A stretch of 53,125 nt of DNA from Dictyobacter arantiisoli (GTDB lineage Bacteria > Chloroflexota > Ktedonobacteria > Ktedonobacterales > Ktedonobacteraceae), in assembly GCF_008326305.1 (NCBI RefSeq), contig NZ_BIXY01000048.1:1-53125 (forward strand), given 5' to 3'. The position numbers were made by a program, and so were the translations under genes. This document shows positions 9,020 to 17,782 of the stretch, piece after piece (within the stretch, counting starts at the first letter, position 1; every line of letters starts with the position of its first letter). The notes below the pieces were generated by a model, which worked only from the letters and a program-made list of their open reading frames with translations, did no database searches and was not told the DNA's origin.

Positions 9020-9670
9020 ATGCATGTCGTTGTCTTTGCGGGCGGGACGCTACGCCCAGGCACAGCCGTAGCCGAGGCTTTATCCACCGCTGATCTCGTT
9101 CTGGCTGCCGATGGCGGAGCTGCCGCCGCCCTGCAGTATGGCTATAGGCCCGCTGTAGTTTTAGGAGACTTTGATTCCCTGGACCCTCTCTTATTAGAGG
9201 ATCTGGCAATCCATGGCAGCGACATTATCCGCCTATCCCCCCACAAAGATGAGACCGATACAGAGCTAGCCTTGCTTGAAGCGCACAAACGCGGTGCCAC
9301 CCGTATCACGCTCCTCGGTGCCCTGGGTGGCACACGCATCGAACATACATTGGCGAACATCTTTCTGTTAACATCCTTCAGCGATATCCCCACACGGATC
9401 ATCGATGGACCTTCAATCTGCTGGCTCCTCACCGGCCCTGACACCACGGCTATCACCGGATCAGCAGGAGACTATCTCTCTCTTATTCCTCTCACACCAA
9501 CAGTCACCGGCATCCACACAACCGACCTTGCCTATCCATTGCACGGGGCAACCCTGCGGCTGGGCACACCACGTGGCGTAAGTAACGAGCTCATCCGCGC
9601 AGAGGCCACAGTCAGCATCGATCAGGGCATGCTCTTACTGATCAGTACGCGCCGACAAGAGGTAGAGTAA
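9020..9670 (+). CDS. thiN: Thiamine pyrophosphokinase
   Basis: A 216-residue cytoplasmic enzyme that transfers pyrophosphate from ATP to thiamine, giving thiamine diphosphate. Family motifs appear in order: VVFAGG at the start, AADGGA (about 30-35), VVLGDFDSL (about 48-56), the HKDETDTELAL motif (about 76-86) with its Asp/Glu pair, and GALGGTRIEHTLAN (about 96-109), equivalent to the GGRxDH motif but with Glu for the usual Asp. Near the C-terminus are the TPRGVSNEL motif and a final hydrophobic strand. Length is normal (210-220). GAGGG lies nine bases before the ATG, behind an extended -10 promoter. No other thiamine gene is adjacent, and I see no TPP riboswitch in the short leader. Confidence 0.92.
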   Translation: MHVVVFAGGTLRPGTAVAEALSTADLVLAADGGAAAALQYGYRPAVVLGDFDSLDPLLLEDLAIHGSDIIRLSPHKDETDTELALLEAHKRGATRITLLGALGGTRIEHTLANIFLLTSFSDIPTRIIDGPSICWLLTGPDTTAITGSAGDYLSLIPLTPTVTGIHTTDLAYPLHGATLRLGTPRGVSNELIRAEATVSIDQGMLLLISTRRQEVE

Positions 9671-9904
9671 AAACATGTGTTTTTATCATCTACTAGCAAA
9701 TAATAAATTTTTTAGCACAGTAATGGTAATCAAGCGCAAAAAGCAAACAATACGCATGGATGAGTTCTAAAAATTGGTATAATAGGAAGATAAAAAGTGT
9801 GTATCGGAGGCAAAAGGAGCCCTTATCAAAAGGGTTGAGACCACCGGGATACAATGCTTTTATAATGCAGCGATTACAGCATTGGTGTACAAGGAGAGAG
9901 AAAG
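9671..9904 (+). promoter_or_regulatory. Intergenic leader with extended -10 promoter
   Basis: TGGTATAAT at 9775-9783 is an extended -10 element and predicts a transcript with a leader of about 115 bases ahead of the small gene at 9905. A second TATAAT is at 9861-9866. The leader contains a small CCCTT/AAGGG hairpin (9819-9833 area) whose role, if any, is unclear. Confidence 0.4.
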
Positions 9905-10150
9905 ATGGTTGAGAAGAGAGCCCAAGAGGAGCAACAACTCTTGTTCGCTCGCTCACAAACAAAATACGCATGGAAAAACGTCCAGTCGGTAGAGCGTGGA
10001 AACTTTATTGTGATCAAGCAGGAGGAGGTACGCATCCTCGGCCTGAAGCCAGATAATGATTTCCTGATGCTTAGCTATACCGATCCCGTTAGCGGTACCA
10101 AAGCCGAGCAACTCTTCAACCTCACAGACTATGTCTATACCAGACTTTAA
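9905..10150 (+). CDS. Small protein of unknown function
   Basis: An 81-residue soluble protein with AAGGAGAG directly upstream. It has a charged N-terminal helix (about residues 1-18) followed by what look like three or four beta strands (NFIVIKQEEVRILGL, FLMLSYTDP, AEQLFNLTDYVYTRL). I do not recognise a family. The alternating pattern suggests a compact beta domain. It lies alone between thiN and the convergent ABC operon and is closed by a very strong hairpin, so it probably has its own transcript. Confidence 0.7.
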   Translation: MVEKRAQEEQQLLFARSQTKYAWKNVQSVERGNFIVIKQEEVRILGLKPDNDFLMLSYTDPVSGTKAEQLFNLTDYVYTRL

Positions 10151-10165
10151 ACCAGAATATCCAAG

Positions 10166-10220
10166 ATGTATGCTATGTGTAGGAAATGTATTTACCATGT
10201 TTCCTACACATAGCATACAT
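10166..10220. terminator. Very strong bidirectional hairpin (21-bp perfect stem)
   Basis: Perfect 21-bp inverted repeat, arms 10166-10186 and 10200-10220, with a 13-base loop. It lies between the stop of the small gene at 10150 and the stop of the convergent ABC ATPase gene at 10246. It most likely ends transcription from both sides. Confidence 0.75.
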
Positions 10221-10245
10221 CACCCTGCTGCGCTACGCTATGCTG

Positions 10246-11838
10246 TTAGACTTCATTTACAATGCTGCTACCAGTCATGAGGCATCCCAGTTCTTCTTCA
10301 GTTGCTTCGGGGGAGACAATATCAACGATCTGTCCTTCATACATGACGGCGATGCGGTCAGAGAGCGAACGAATCTCGTCGAGTTCGGCTGAGATAAGGA
10401 GGACCGCCTTACCAGCATCCCGTTGCGCGATGAGTTGCCGGTGGATAAATTCGATGGCACCAATGTCAACACCACGCGTGGGCTGTGCAGCAATCAAGAA
10501 AATAGGATTTGAACCTAGCTCACGGGCGATGATCAGTTTCTGCTGATTTCCTCCCGAAAGGGTACGCATGGCAGCTACCGCCGATGGCGTGCGTACGTCG
10601 AATTCAGTAATGAGCTTGTTGGCCCAGCTGGCAATCTGTTTGAGCCTGAGAATGATGCTATTGCGCGAAAACTCGCGCCAGTGATGTCGTCCCAGAATCG
10701 AGTTGTCGACAATCGATTCAGTAATCACCAGGCCACTCTCACGGCGATCCTCAGGAATATGCGCCACGCCAGCAATACGTGCATTACTGGCCCCAATATT
10801 GGTGATATCTTTAGCCGGACCTGCCACCCCATCTTTCACCTCGGTGAGCGTGATCTGGCCGCCGGTCGCTTTGCGCATCCCCGCCAGGACTTCGACCAGT
10901 TCGGTCTGCCCATTGCCTTCAACGCCAGCAATTCCCAGGATCTCACCGGCATGAACCTCAAAATTGATACCATGCAGGACCGCCAGATCCCGATCAGATT
11001 GCGCTTGCAGATTTTTCACCTGGACCACCACCGCACCTGGTCTGGCGGGCTCTTTCTCGACACGTAACAGGACGTCACGTCCGACCATCGCACGAGCAAT
11101 TTCACGCTGATTGGTCTCGCGAGTGATCAATTCACCAACATTCTTGCCGCGTCGCAGAACGGTAATCGTATCAGTCACGGCTAACACTTCGCGCAATTTA
11201 TGGGTGATAAAGATAACCGTCTTGCCCTGTTTCACCAGATCCCGCAGAACAGCAAAGAGATCATCGGTCTCCTGTGGTGTCAACACGCCGGTCGGCTCAT
11301 CCATCACCAGGATGTCCGCGCCACGATACAACATCTTCAGGATCTCAACCCGCTGCTGCTGTCCTACCGAGAGTTTCTCTACCAGGACGTTCGGATCAAT
11401 TGGCAAGCCATAGCGCTCGCTTAAAGCTTTGATCTCTTCGTTGGCGCGGCGGCGTTGATAGCCAGAAACCAGGCCGCCCGGCTCATTGCCCAGCACAATA
11501 TTCTCAGCGACGGTCAGAGGCGGGATCAACATAAAGTGCTGGTGGACCATGCCGATACCCAGGCGGATCGCATCACGCGGCCCGGCGATATGGACCACGC
11601 GATCATTAATCAATACCTCACCGCTGTCTGGCGTCACCAGGCCATAAAGGATATTCATCAGGGTGGACTTGCCAGCCCCATTTTCTCCAACCAGCGCGTG
11701 AATCTCGCCTTTACGCACCCGCAAATTGACATGATCGCTCGCGACCACACCGGGCCAGGCTTTATAGATCTCGCGCATCTCTACCGCATAGAGCGAGGAA
11801 GAGGCAGGACGTTGAGTTACTACAGTGCTCTCTTGCAT
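10246..11838 (-). CDS. BMP-type (nucleoside) ABC importer, double ATPase subunit
   Basis: A 530-residue protein with two fused ATPase halves, as in the YufO/NupA and RbsA-type families. The first half has GENGAGKST (Walker A), LSVGQQQRVE (signature) and ILVMDEPT (Walker B). The second has a degenerate P-loop GVEGNGQTEL, signature LSGGNQQKL and IFLIAAQPTRGVD, so only the first site may bind ATP fully. AGGAGG lies nine bases before the ATG at 11838; the longer frame to 11919 overlaps the upstream permease gene. The start is 13 bases after that gene's stop. It is the last gene of a four-gene leftward operon with two permeases and a BMP lipoprotein, which points to nucleoside uptake. Confidence 0.9.
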   Translation of the reverse strand: MQESTVVTQRPASSSLYAVEMREIYKAWPGVVASDHVNLRVRKGEIHALVGENGAGKSTLMNILYGLVTPDSGEVLINDRVVHIAGPRDAIRLGIGMVHQHFMLIPPLTVAENIVLGNEPGGLVSGYQRRRANEEIKALSERYGLPIDPNVLVEKLSVGQQQRVEILKMLYRGADILVMDEPTGVLTPQETDDLFAVLRDLVKQGKTVIFITHKLREVLAVTDTITVLRRGKNVGELITRETNQREIARAMVGRDVLLRVEKEPARPGAVVVQVKNLQAQSDRDLAVLHGINFEVHAGEILGIAGVEGNGQTELVEVLAGMRKATGGQITLTEVKDGVAGPAKDITNIGASNARIAGVAHIPEDRRESGLVITESIVDNSILGRHHWREFSRNSIILRLKQIASWANKLITEFDVRTPSAVAAMRTLSGGNQQKLIIARELGSNPIFLIAAQPTRGVDIGAIEFIHRQLIAQRDAGKAVLLISAELDEIRSLSDRIAVMYEGQIVDIVSPEATEEELGCLMTGSSIVNEV

Positions 11839-11851
11839 AGATACCTTCCTC

Positions 11852-12799
11852 CTACTCTGCCGCTGGCTCATAGGGAACACCATCAGCCGCCGGTGCCATG
11901 GTGCGACCAACCAGACCAACCAGAGCGACCAGCGTCAATAGATATGGCAGGGTGCTGAGGAGATTGGCCGAAATTCCTGTATCCTGCAAACGTGGGCTTA
12001 ACGCTTCACCAAGACCAAAGACAATACAGGCGCCCGCGGCACCGAAGGGAGTATATTTGCCAAAGATCATAGCAGCCAGAGCAATATAGCCCTGTCCAGC
12101 AGTCATGTCCTGGTTGAAAATACCCGCGATACCCAGCGACAAGAATGCGCCCGCCAGACCAGATAGCAAACCGCTGGAGACGACACAGAGATAGCGGACC
12201 AGGCGAACATTGACGCCAGCCGTATCTGCCGCCTGGGGATGCTCACCAACCGCGCGAATACGCAAACCAATATTGGTACGGAACAGCAGGAAGTGCAATA
12301 GAATAACGATCAATACAACAACATAAAAGAGAATATTCTGCTGAAACAGAACTGGACCGATAAAAGGAATATGGGCGAGAGGTCCCAGCGCAGCCTGTGG
12401 CAAACGCAAAGAGCTATCCAGCGCCGTGATACCCTGTCCATTGGTCTGGATCGGCAACAGAAAATTGGTCAGACCGAGGGCCGCAATATTGATTGCGATA
12501 CCACTTACGGTCTGATTTGCCATAAAGTTGATCGAGACAATCGCATGAACCAGAGCCAGCAGGCCACCGGCGATCATCGCGCCCAGTACGCCCAGCAATA
12601 TATTGTGGGTCGCCACGGCCACCATCACGCCTGCATAGGCACCGATCAGCATCATACCTTCCATCGCGATATTGACGACACCACTCCGCTCAGAAATCAC
12701 ACCACCCAGAGCGGGCAGCAACAGCAGGGCCGCAAATTGTAAGGCCGCTTGCCAGAGATCGCTCGTGATGAGGACATGCCCAAGTACTTGCAAAAACAC
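11852..12799 (-). CDS. BMP-type (nucleoside) ABC importer permease, second subunit
   Basis: A 315-residue protein with about eight to nine membrane segments. It resembles YufQ/NupC-type permeases: an early LLLPALGGVISERSGVVNIAMEGMMLIGAYAGV motif region and a later FRTNIGLRIRAVGEHPQAADTAGVNVRLVRY stretch, which is the ATPase-contacting loop of this family. The GTG start at 12799 is seven bases from AGGAGG and only two bases after the stop of the first permease, so the two are translated together. It pairs with that permease to form the channel. Confidence 0.9.
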   Translation of the reverse strand: MFLQVLGHVLITSDLWQAALQFAALLLLPALGGVISERSGVVNIAMEGMMLIGAYAGVMVAVATHNILLGVLGAMIAGGLLALVHAIVSINFMANQTVSGIAINIAALGLTNFLLPIQTNGQGITALDSSLRLPQAALGPLAHIPFIGPVLFQQNILFYVVVLIVILLHFLLFRTNIGLRIRAVGEHPQAADTAGVNVRLVRYLCVVSSGLLSGLAGAFLSLGIAGIFNQDMTAGQGYIALAAMIFGKYTPFGAAGACIVFGLGEALSPRLQDTGISANLLSTLPYLLTLVALVGLVGRTMAPAADGVPYEPAAE

Positions 12800-12801
12800 G
12801 A

Positions 12802-14145
12802 CTAATCCTCCTGACTCGTTGCTGGAGTCGGCGCATCCGTCGCCCCCACACTATTATCGGTTAGAGTCGCCTCCGGCGGACCAGCAGTTGACGAGCCAGA
12901 CGCATGTTCAAGCAGCGCCTCACTCTTAATCAGATTAGGGACTAGAGGCGGAGCCAGCACAGGCTTCGTACGACGCATAAAAGGTGGTAAGAAGCGTTGG
13001 AAAGAAGGCACATACTCAACGGCTACCGCAAAAAGGACTAGCGCCTGCAAGATATAGATCAGGTCGCCCGGCACTCCAACATTCAACTGCAAAAACGGAC
13101 CGGCTTGCTGTAAACCACCAAAGAGTAAGGCGGATAAAATAACGCCGATCGCGGTTGTACGGCCCAGTAAGGCCACGCCAATCGCGTCAAAGCCAGTGCT
13201 ATCGCTCGAAAAACCTGAGCTGATCAACTGATAGGGAGACTGACCCATCAAACGCGTCGCGCCCGCCAGGCCCGCAAAAGCCCCGGCCAGCGCCATCGCC
13301 AACACCAGATTGCGCTTCACCGAGATACCCGCATAGCGAGCCGCCTTCGGATTTTGTCCAATCACGCGCAGACTATAACCAAAGGTCGTGCGTGAAGTGA
13401 GAAACCAGTACACAACCAGCGCAACAAAAGCCAGCAACAGGCTGACATCCACGGTATATTGCGCCGCCAGAGGGATCTGTCCAAAGATGGTCCCTAATGT
13501 CTGATTGTAGAGATTTGCCAGCGAGGGCAGGGTCGCGGAAGCAGACAAGGGAGTCGTCTGCTGCGAGAGGCCGGGAGCCTGGAAAGGACCCTCTACCAGG
13601 GCTGCGCAGACATAGAAAGCAATCCAGTTGAGCATGATCGACGTGACAACCTCATGGGCACCACGCCACGCCTTCAGTATGCCGACGATTGATCCCCAGA
13701 ATGCGCCCGCCAGCATGCTTGCAACCAGCATCATAGGCACCAGGATTACACCCGGCAACGAACCCAGTTTCAGGCCAATAATGCCAGCCACCATCGCTCC
13801 AACAGCCAATTGTCCTGCCGCGCCAATATTAAACAGACCGGCGCGATAGGCCAGTGCGACAGCCAGGCCGGTAAAAATAAGTGGGGTCGTTTTGGCGAGC
13901 GTATACGAAATGCTCTGGATGTTGCCAAAAGAGCCCATTACCAGATTATAATAAGCGGAAACAGCAGTGTTGAAACGGTCTCCCAATGCTCCTGGAGACG
14001 CGATCATCACAATGATCATGCCCAGAATAAATGCGACCAGCACCGCTATCAGCGGACGTCCTAACGAGGACTTAAGCGTGTGCATCCACCGGGTCAACCT
14101 TGACGCAGGAGTGGATGTCCTACGCTGCACTGTTGGCATTGCCAT
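12802..14145 (-). CDS. BMP-type (nucleoside) ABC importer permease, first subunit
   Basis: A 447-residue membrane protein with the YufP/NupB pattern: an N-terminal helix (LIAVLVAFILGMIIVMIASP), a block AYRAGLFNIGAAGQLAVGA, and the coupling-loop stretch SRTTFGYSLRVIGQNPKAARYAGI near residues 255-280. The C-terminal tail of about 70 residues is polar and longer than usual (Thr, Ser, Pro-rich). AGGAGG is six bases before the ATG at 14145. It is followed at two bases by the second permease. A 300-base gap with a long inverted repeat separates it from the upstream lipoprotein gene. Confidence 0.9.
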   Translation of the reverse strand: MAMPTVQRRTSTPASRLTRWMHTLKSSLGRPLIAVLVAFILGMIIVMIASPGALGDRFNTAVSAYYNLVMGSFGNIQSISYTLAKTTPLIFTGLAVALAYRAGLFNIGAAGQLAVGAMVAGIIGLKLGSLPGVILVPMMLVASMLAGAFWGSIVGILKAWRGAHEVVTSIMLNWIAFYVCAALVEGPFQAPGLSQQTTPLSASATLPSLANLYNQTLGTIFGQIPLAAQYTVDVSLLLAFVALVVYWFLTSRTTFGYSLRVIGQNPKAARYAGISVKRNLVLAMALAGAFAGLAGATRLMGQSPYQLISSGFSSDSTGFDAIGVALLGRTTAIGVILSALLFGGLQQAGPFLQLNVGVPGDLIYILQALVLFAVAVEYVPSFQRFLPPFMRRTKPVLAPPLVPNLIKSEALLEHASGSSTAGPPEATLTDNSVGATDAPTPATSQED

Positions 14146-14261
14146 ACGGCTCCTCCTGCGCGCATTACAGAGATTGAAATATGTTGATGGGGAAAATCGT
14201 TGTGCTAATAATAGCACTCACGTCTCTCCTATACAACTATGTGAAATTCAGTGATTTCGTC

Positions 14262-14320
14262 CGCCGCCTGCGGCGGAGTTTTTTAGGATATTTGGGGATT
14301 TGGGGATCTCCCCCTGGCTC
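14262..14320. repeat. GC-rich hairpin element between lipoprotein and permease genes
   Basis: CCGCCGCCTGCGGCGG is followed by a run of six T on the plus strand (about 14264-14286). Next comes a G-rich stretch (ATTTGGGGATTTGGGGATCTCCCCC), which resembles the repeats near 28640 and 36110. On the plus strand it looks like a terminator, but the operon runs on the minus strand, so it may block antisense transcripts or be a dispersed repeat. Confidence 0.45.
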
Positions 14321-14338
14321 TCTTGCATTTTAACAGGC

Positions 14339-14429
14339 AAACACCGTGAAGGGCTGTCAGGAACTGCTCCACCATCTCAGATGCGATGCGATGGGATGTA
14401 GCAATCCACCAGCCAGCTTCACGGTGTTT
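14339..14429 (-). promoter_or_regulatory. Long-range inverted repeat after the BMP lipoprotein gene
   Basis: AAACACCGTGAAG (14339-14351) is perfectly complementary to CTTCACGGTGTTT (14417-14429), with a 65-base spacer. It starts 13 bases after the stop of the lipoprotein gene and precedes the permease genes. A stem here would protect the upstream message from 3' decay or reduce read-through, giving more binding protein than transporter, as in many ABC operons. Confidence 0.5.
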
Positions 14430-14441
14430 AGAAGCAACCTG

Positions 14442-15518
14442 CTACTGTACAGTTTCAGGGATGTTCAAGGAACCATCTTTGATCTTTTTGACGTATTCAT
14501 TAACTACAGGCTGTACCTCTGCGGGTACGGCACTGCTGAAGGAACCGAGACCAACACCATCGTTCGAGAGATCGAAGACAGGAGGCTTGGCGGTGAATTT
14601 GCCTCCCTGCAAAGCTTTGATGATGTCATAGACCGAGGTGTCGACGCGCTTGACGGCGCTGGTGACCACGCTGCTGTTTACATGAGCCTGATCGCTATCA
14701 ACACCGATACTATAGACGCCTTTGGCTTGAGCGGCCTGCAAAGCACCAACGCCACAACCACCGGCTACCTGGAAGACGAAGTCAGACTTCGACTGGGTAA
14801 TCTGGTTGTTGGCAATGTCCTGACATTTAGCGGTATCCTGGAAATTGTTCGAGTAGTTGATTTTGACTGAGACCGAAGGATCTACCTGCCTGGCACAATA
14901 CTGGTAACCAGCGATGTAGTGCACGACCGCGGGAATTTCCATGCCACCAACGGCACTGATGGTATTGTTCCCCTGTAATTTGGAGACCCTGGCTTTTCCT
15001 AATGACTCCATTTTACCAGCAACGACGCCAGCCAGACAGCCTGCCTGCTGCTCTTTATAGGATAAAGGGGCTACATTACTCAGGTTATCACACTTGTTGG
15101 TATCTTTAGGATCGGTCGGGCAGGAGTCTACCAGGGCAAAATATTTGGTGGGATATGCACGAGCAACCTGATCCATGGCCGAAGCCATCAGGAAACCTAC
15201 GCCAACAACCATATCAGAACTCTGAGCCGCACGGGTCAGATTGCTCACATAATCGCTCTCGGACTGGGTTTCAATCACCGAACGTTTGAAGTTATACTGG
15301 CTCATGGCTTTTTGATAGCCAGTATACGCCGACTGGTTGAAACTTTGATCATTGATGCCACCGATGTCAGTGACCAGAGTGACGGTCTTGCCAGCGGGAG
15401 TAGATGATGAGCCACCGCTTGTAGTACCGGTCGTAGAGCCGCCACCACAGGCAGTAAGCAGAACACCACACAAAACAAAGAGCGAGACGAGCAAGCTCAA
15501 TTTTCCGGACCTTCTCAT
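14442..15518 (-). CDS. BMP-family substrate-binding lipoprotein (nucleoside ABC importer)
   Basis: A 358-residue lipoprotein. AAAGGAA lies about ten bases before the ATG at 15518. The signal peptide ends in the lipobox LLTAC, followed by a flexible Gly/Ser/Thr linker. The mature part has the BMP/PnrA fold pattern: TLVTDIGGINDQSFNQSAYTGYQKA at the start, VVGVGFLMASAMDQVARAYPTKYFALVDS, then QQAGCLAGVVAGKMES, and a late YSIGVDSDQAHV. Proteins of this family bind purine nucleosides. It is the first gene of the operon leading to two permeases and the ATPase. The longer frame to 15581 adds only non-signal sequence. Confidence 0.9.
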   Translation of the reverse strand: MRRSGKLSLLVSLFVLCGVLLTACGGGSTTGTTSGGSSSTPAGKTVTLVTDIGGINDQSFNQSAYTGYQKAMSQYNFKRSVIETQSESDYVSNLTRAAQSSDMVVGVGFLMASAMDQVARAYPTKYFALVDSCPTDPKDTNKCDNLSNVAPLSYKEQQAGCLAGVVAGKMESLGKARVSKLQGNNTISAVGGMEIPAVVHYIAGYQYCARQVDPSVSVKINYSNNFQDTAKCQDIANNQITQSKSDFVFQVAGGCGVGALQAAQAKGVYSIGVDSDQAHVNSSVVTSAVKRVDTSVYDIIKALQGGKFTAKPPVFDLSNDGVGLGSFSSAVPAEVQPVVNEYVKKIKDGSLNIPETVQ

Positions 15519-16130
15519 TGAGGTAGGTTCCTTTCTTTGCTTCCAAAGAGCATGCGAAATAAATTGTGATAAATACAGCAAACGCTGATGTGTATGAGAA
15601 AAAGATACATATTACCCTGGAATATCTATACATCGCCGCAAAATGCGAACGTGATGCATCCATGACATTATACGCATATTCAATGCAGATTCCTTCCACC
15701 TATAAAACTCAAGTGGATGGTAGTTCGCTTGTTTCCATACATATATACGTATAAAGGTGTGCAATTCTCACAATGATATGCGCAAATTTTATCACAAATT
15801 TTCATAATCTCCACAATATCCCTTGCTCTGGATAGAGAGAAAAGATCTGCTGAGAAGTTCCGGAACGACTATCCTATTTCCTTGCAGTTCAAGTTCCCTA
15901 CGGTTTATGATAGAGGTACTTGTTTACACCAGCGTTGATCTCCATTGAAACAGGCTGGATCTAATCTATACATGTATTCGCAATACAGACATATCTAAAC
16001 AAAACCCAAACGGCGATAGAAAAAAAGCTTGACAGCCATTGTTCAGATACCAGAATTCCGCAATATACGTATACTCTTTATACCTATTCTCTACCTTAAA
16101 CACGTTCACGCGGAACACGAGGAGTAAATT
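15519..16130. promoter_or_regulatory. Divergent regulatory region between BMP operon and protein kinase gene
   Basis: About 610 AT-rich bases with no convincing gene. For the rightward kinase gene, TTGACA (16029-16034) is a perfect -35 and CAGAAT (16051-16056), 16 bases on, is a fair -10. The leftward operon promoter should lie near 15560-15800, where several TA-rich stretches occur, but I cannot pick one. No purine riboswitch fold was recognised. Confidence 0.4.
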
Positions 16131-17327
16131 ATGCTCATGCAAGAGCTCATACATATGACAGTCGATCATTACTATATTGAACGAGGTCTCGCCAGGGGAG
16201 GAATGTCTGAGGTCTATCTGGCCCGTGACCAGCACAACGGCCAGATTGTGGCGATGAAAGTGGTACGCAGAAGCGCGGGTGAATATTATGAACGCTTCCG
16301 TCGTGAGGCACGGGCAATGGGCAATCTGCACCATCCTCATATTCTGCCATCGCTTGACTTCGGAGATTATGATCAATGGTCGTATCTGGTAATGCCTTAT
16401 ATCGAATATGGCACATTAACACGCCGCATCCAGGAAGGCCCGATGCCGATGGAGGAGGCGGGGCATGTTCTGGAACAGATAGCAGGTGCCCTGCAATTCG
16501 CCCATGAACACGGCATACTGCATCGGGATATCAAAGCCTCCAATGTCCTGCTACGCGATGGGCATTACGCCTATCTAACCGACTTTGGCCTGGTCAAAAG
16601 TATTGAGGATGAATATAGCCTGACGCGCTCAGGATTTTTAATTGGTACACCTGAGTATATGGCTCCAGAGTTGGTGGAAAACGCCGCTACACCCGCTAGC
16701 GATATCTATGCGCTGGGAATTTTGCTCTATCAGATGGTCACGGGAACTGTGCCGTTTAAAGGCACAAATCCGGTGAACATCGTGATGAAGCATCTGCGGG
16801 ATGCGCCGCCCCGACCAACTAACTTCAACAAAGATATTGTACCCGATGTGGAACGAGTCATCCTTCAGACGATTGAAAAAGATCCCATGCGGCGCTTTCA
16901 TACGGCACGTGCGCTCTCAAACGCTTTTTATCATGCGTACCGCGTCGACGCTCCGCCTGTGCCAATTCCCAACTTACTCAATCTTACGACCAGCCAGCAA
17001 CCATCGGTCCAGATCATGCCTGTCAGCCAGAGAAAATCGACCAGTCTGGGAATGTCACAGCTACGCAACATTCCGAAATCCCTCTGGATCATCGGAGTAA
17101 CGGTCCTGGTGCTCGTTCTCCTTATCTTTCTGATCAGCACGCTTACCCATAAAACTGGTCAGGAACTACCCATCAAGCCCCATGTGACCGCCACAGCGGT
17201 TACAAAGCAACCAGCAGTGACAGCTATGGTGATTACCAGGCAACCAGGCGCAACTGGACAACAAAAAACCATTCAGCAAACGAGTAAACACCAGATGAAG
17301 CATGCCCCGAAACCGCTTCATCAATAA
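16131..17327 (+). CDS. Membrane-anchored Ser/Thr protein kinase
   Basis: A 398-residue Hanks-type kinase, with GAGGAG six bases before the ATG. The catalytic domain covers about residues 15-275: Gly-rich loop GLARGGMSEV, Lys in VAMKVV (about 43), HRDIKASN catalytic loop (about 131), DFGLVKS (about 151), and GTPEYMAPE activation segment. One membrane segment follows at about 318-337. A short outer tail of about 60 residues is rich in Thr, Gln and Lys and has no recognisable sensor domain. It lies 62 bases before a PadR regulator and a membrane protein on the same strand, and the three may share a transcript. Targets are unknown. Confidence 0.9.
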   Translation: MLMQELIHMTVDHYYIERGLARGGMSEVYLARDQHNGQIVAMKVVRRSAGEYYERFRREARAMGNLHHPHILPSLDFGDYDQWSYLVMPYIEYGTLTRRIQEGPMPMEEAGHVLEQIAGALQFAHEHGILHRDIKASNVLLRDGHYAYLTDFGLVKSIEDEYSLTRSGFLIGTPEYMAPELVENAATPASDIYALGILLYQMVTGTVPFKGTNPVNIVMKHLRDAPPRPTNFNKDIVPDVERVILQTIEKDPMRRFHTARALSNAFYHAYRVDAPPVPIPNLLNLTTSQQPSVQIMPVSQRKSTSLGMSQLRNIPKSLWIIGVTVLVLVLLIFLISTLTHKTGQELPIKPHVTATAVTKQPAVTAMVITRQPGATGQQKTIQQTSKHQMKHAPKPLHQ

Positions 17328-17389
17328 CGCAACAGCATAAAACACCTCCTCAGATCGAGGAAGCGAGCACAGAAGAAAGGTCGTGATGC

Positions 17390-17770
17390 ATGGCGACAGA
17401 CGAACGGAACCCGGATGCCCTGCTGCCCCTGACACCGGCAGTATTTCATATCTTGCTGGCACTGGCGGATAGTGAGCAGCATGGCTATAGCATTATGCAA
17501 GAGATTAAGCAGCAAAGCCAGGGCAAGCTACGCATTGGGCCCACAACACTCTATCGTTCAATTAAACATATGCTCGCCGACGGCTTGATCACCGAATCCG
17601 AAGAGCGTCCCGATCCCAGAGAGGATGATGAGCGAAGGCGCTATTATCGTCTCACTGCGTTTGGACAACAAGTGGCTCGCGCCGAGGCCGCGCGCCTCTC
17701 CGCCACGCTCTCAGTAGTCCGCACAAAATCCCTGTTCCATGGCCTGTCGCTTGATATCACCAACGCTTGA
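17390..17770 (+). CDS. PadR-family transcriptional regulator
   Basis: A 126-residue regulator with the PadR winged helix-turn-helix: LTPAVFHILLALADSEQHGYSIMQEI (about 14-39), then GPTTLYRSIKHMLADGLI (about 50-67), and the YRLTAFGQQVARAEAARL wing and helix. The C-terminal dimerisation part is short, as in the brief PadR forms. GAAAGG is nine bases upstream. Its stop is 12 bases before the next gene, a membrane protein of the kind often paired with PadR, so it probably controls its own small operon in response to an unknown ligand. Confidence 0.9.
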   Translation: MATDERNPDALLPLTPAVFHILLALADSEQHGYSIMQEIKQQSQGKLRIGPTTLYRSIKHMLADGLITESEERPDPREDDERRRYYRLTAFGQQVARAEAARLSATLSVVRTKSLFHGLSLDITNA

Positions 17771-17782
17771 AGGAGCTTCAGG

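Noticed and set aside
14262-14286. GC hairpin with T-run taken as the terminator of the BMP operon
   Set aside because: The T-run is on the plus strand, but the operon is transcribed from the minus strand and continues beyond.
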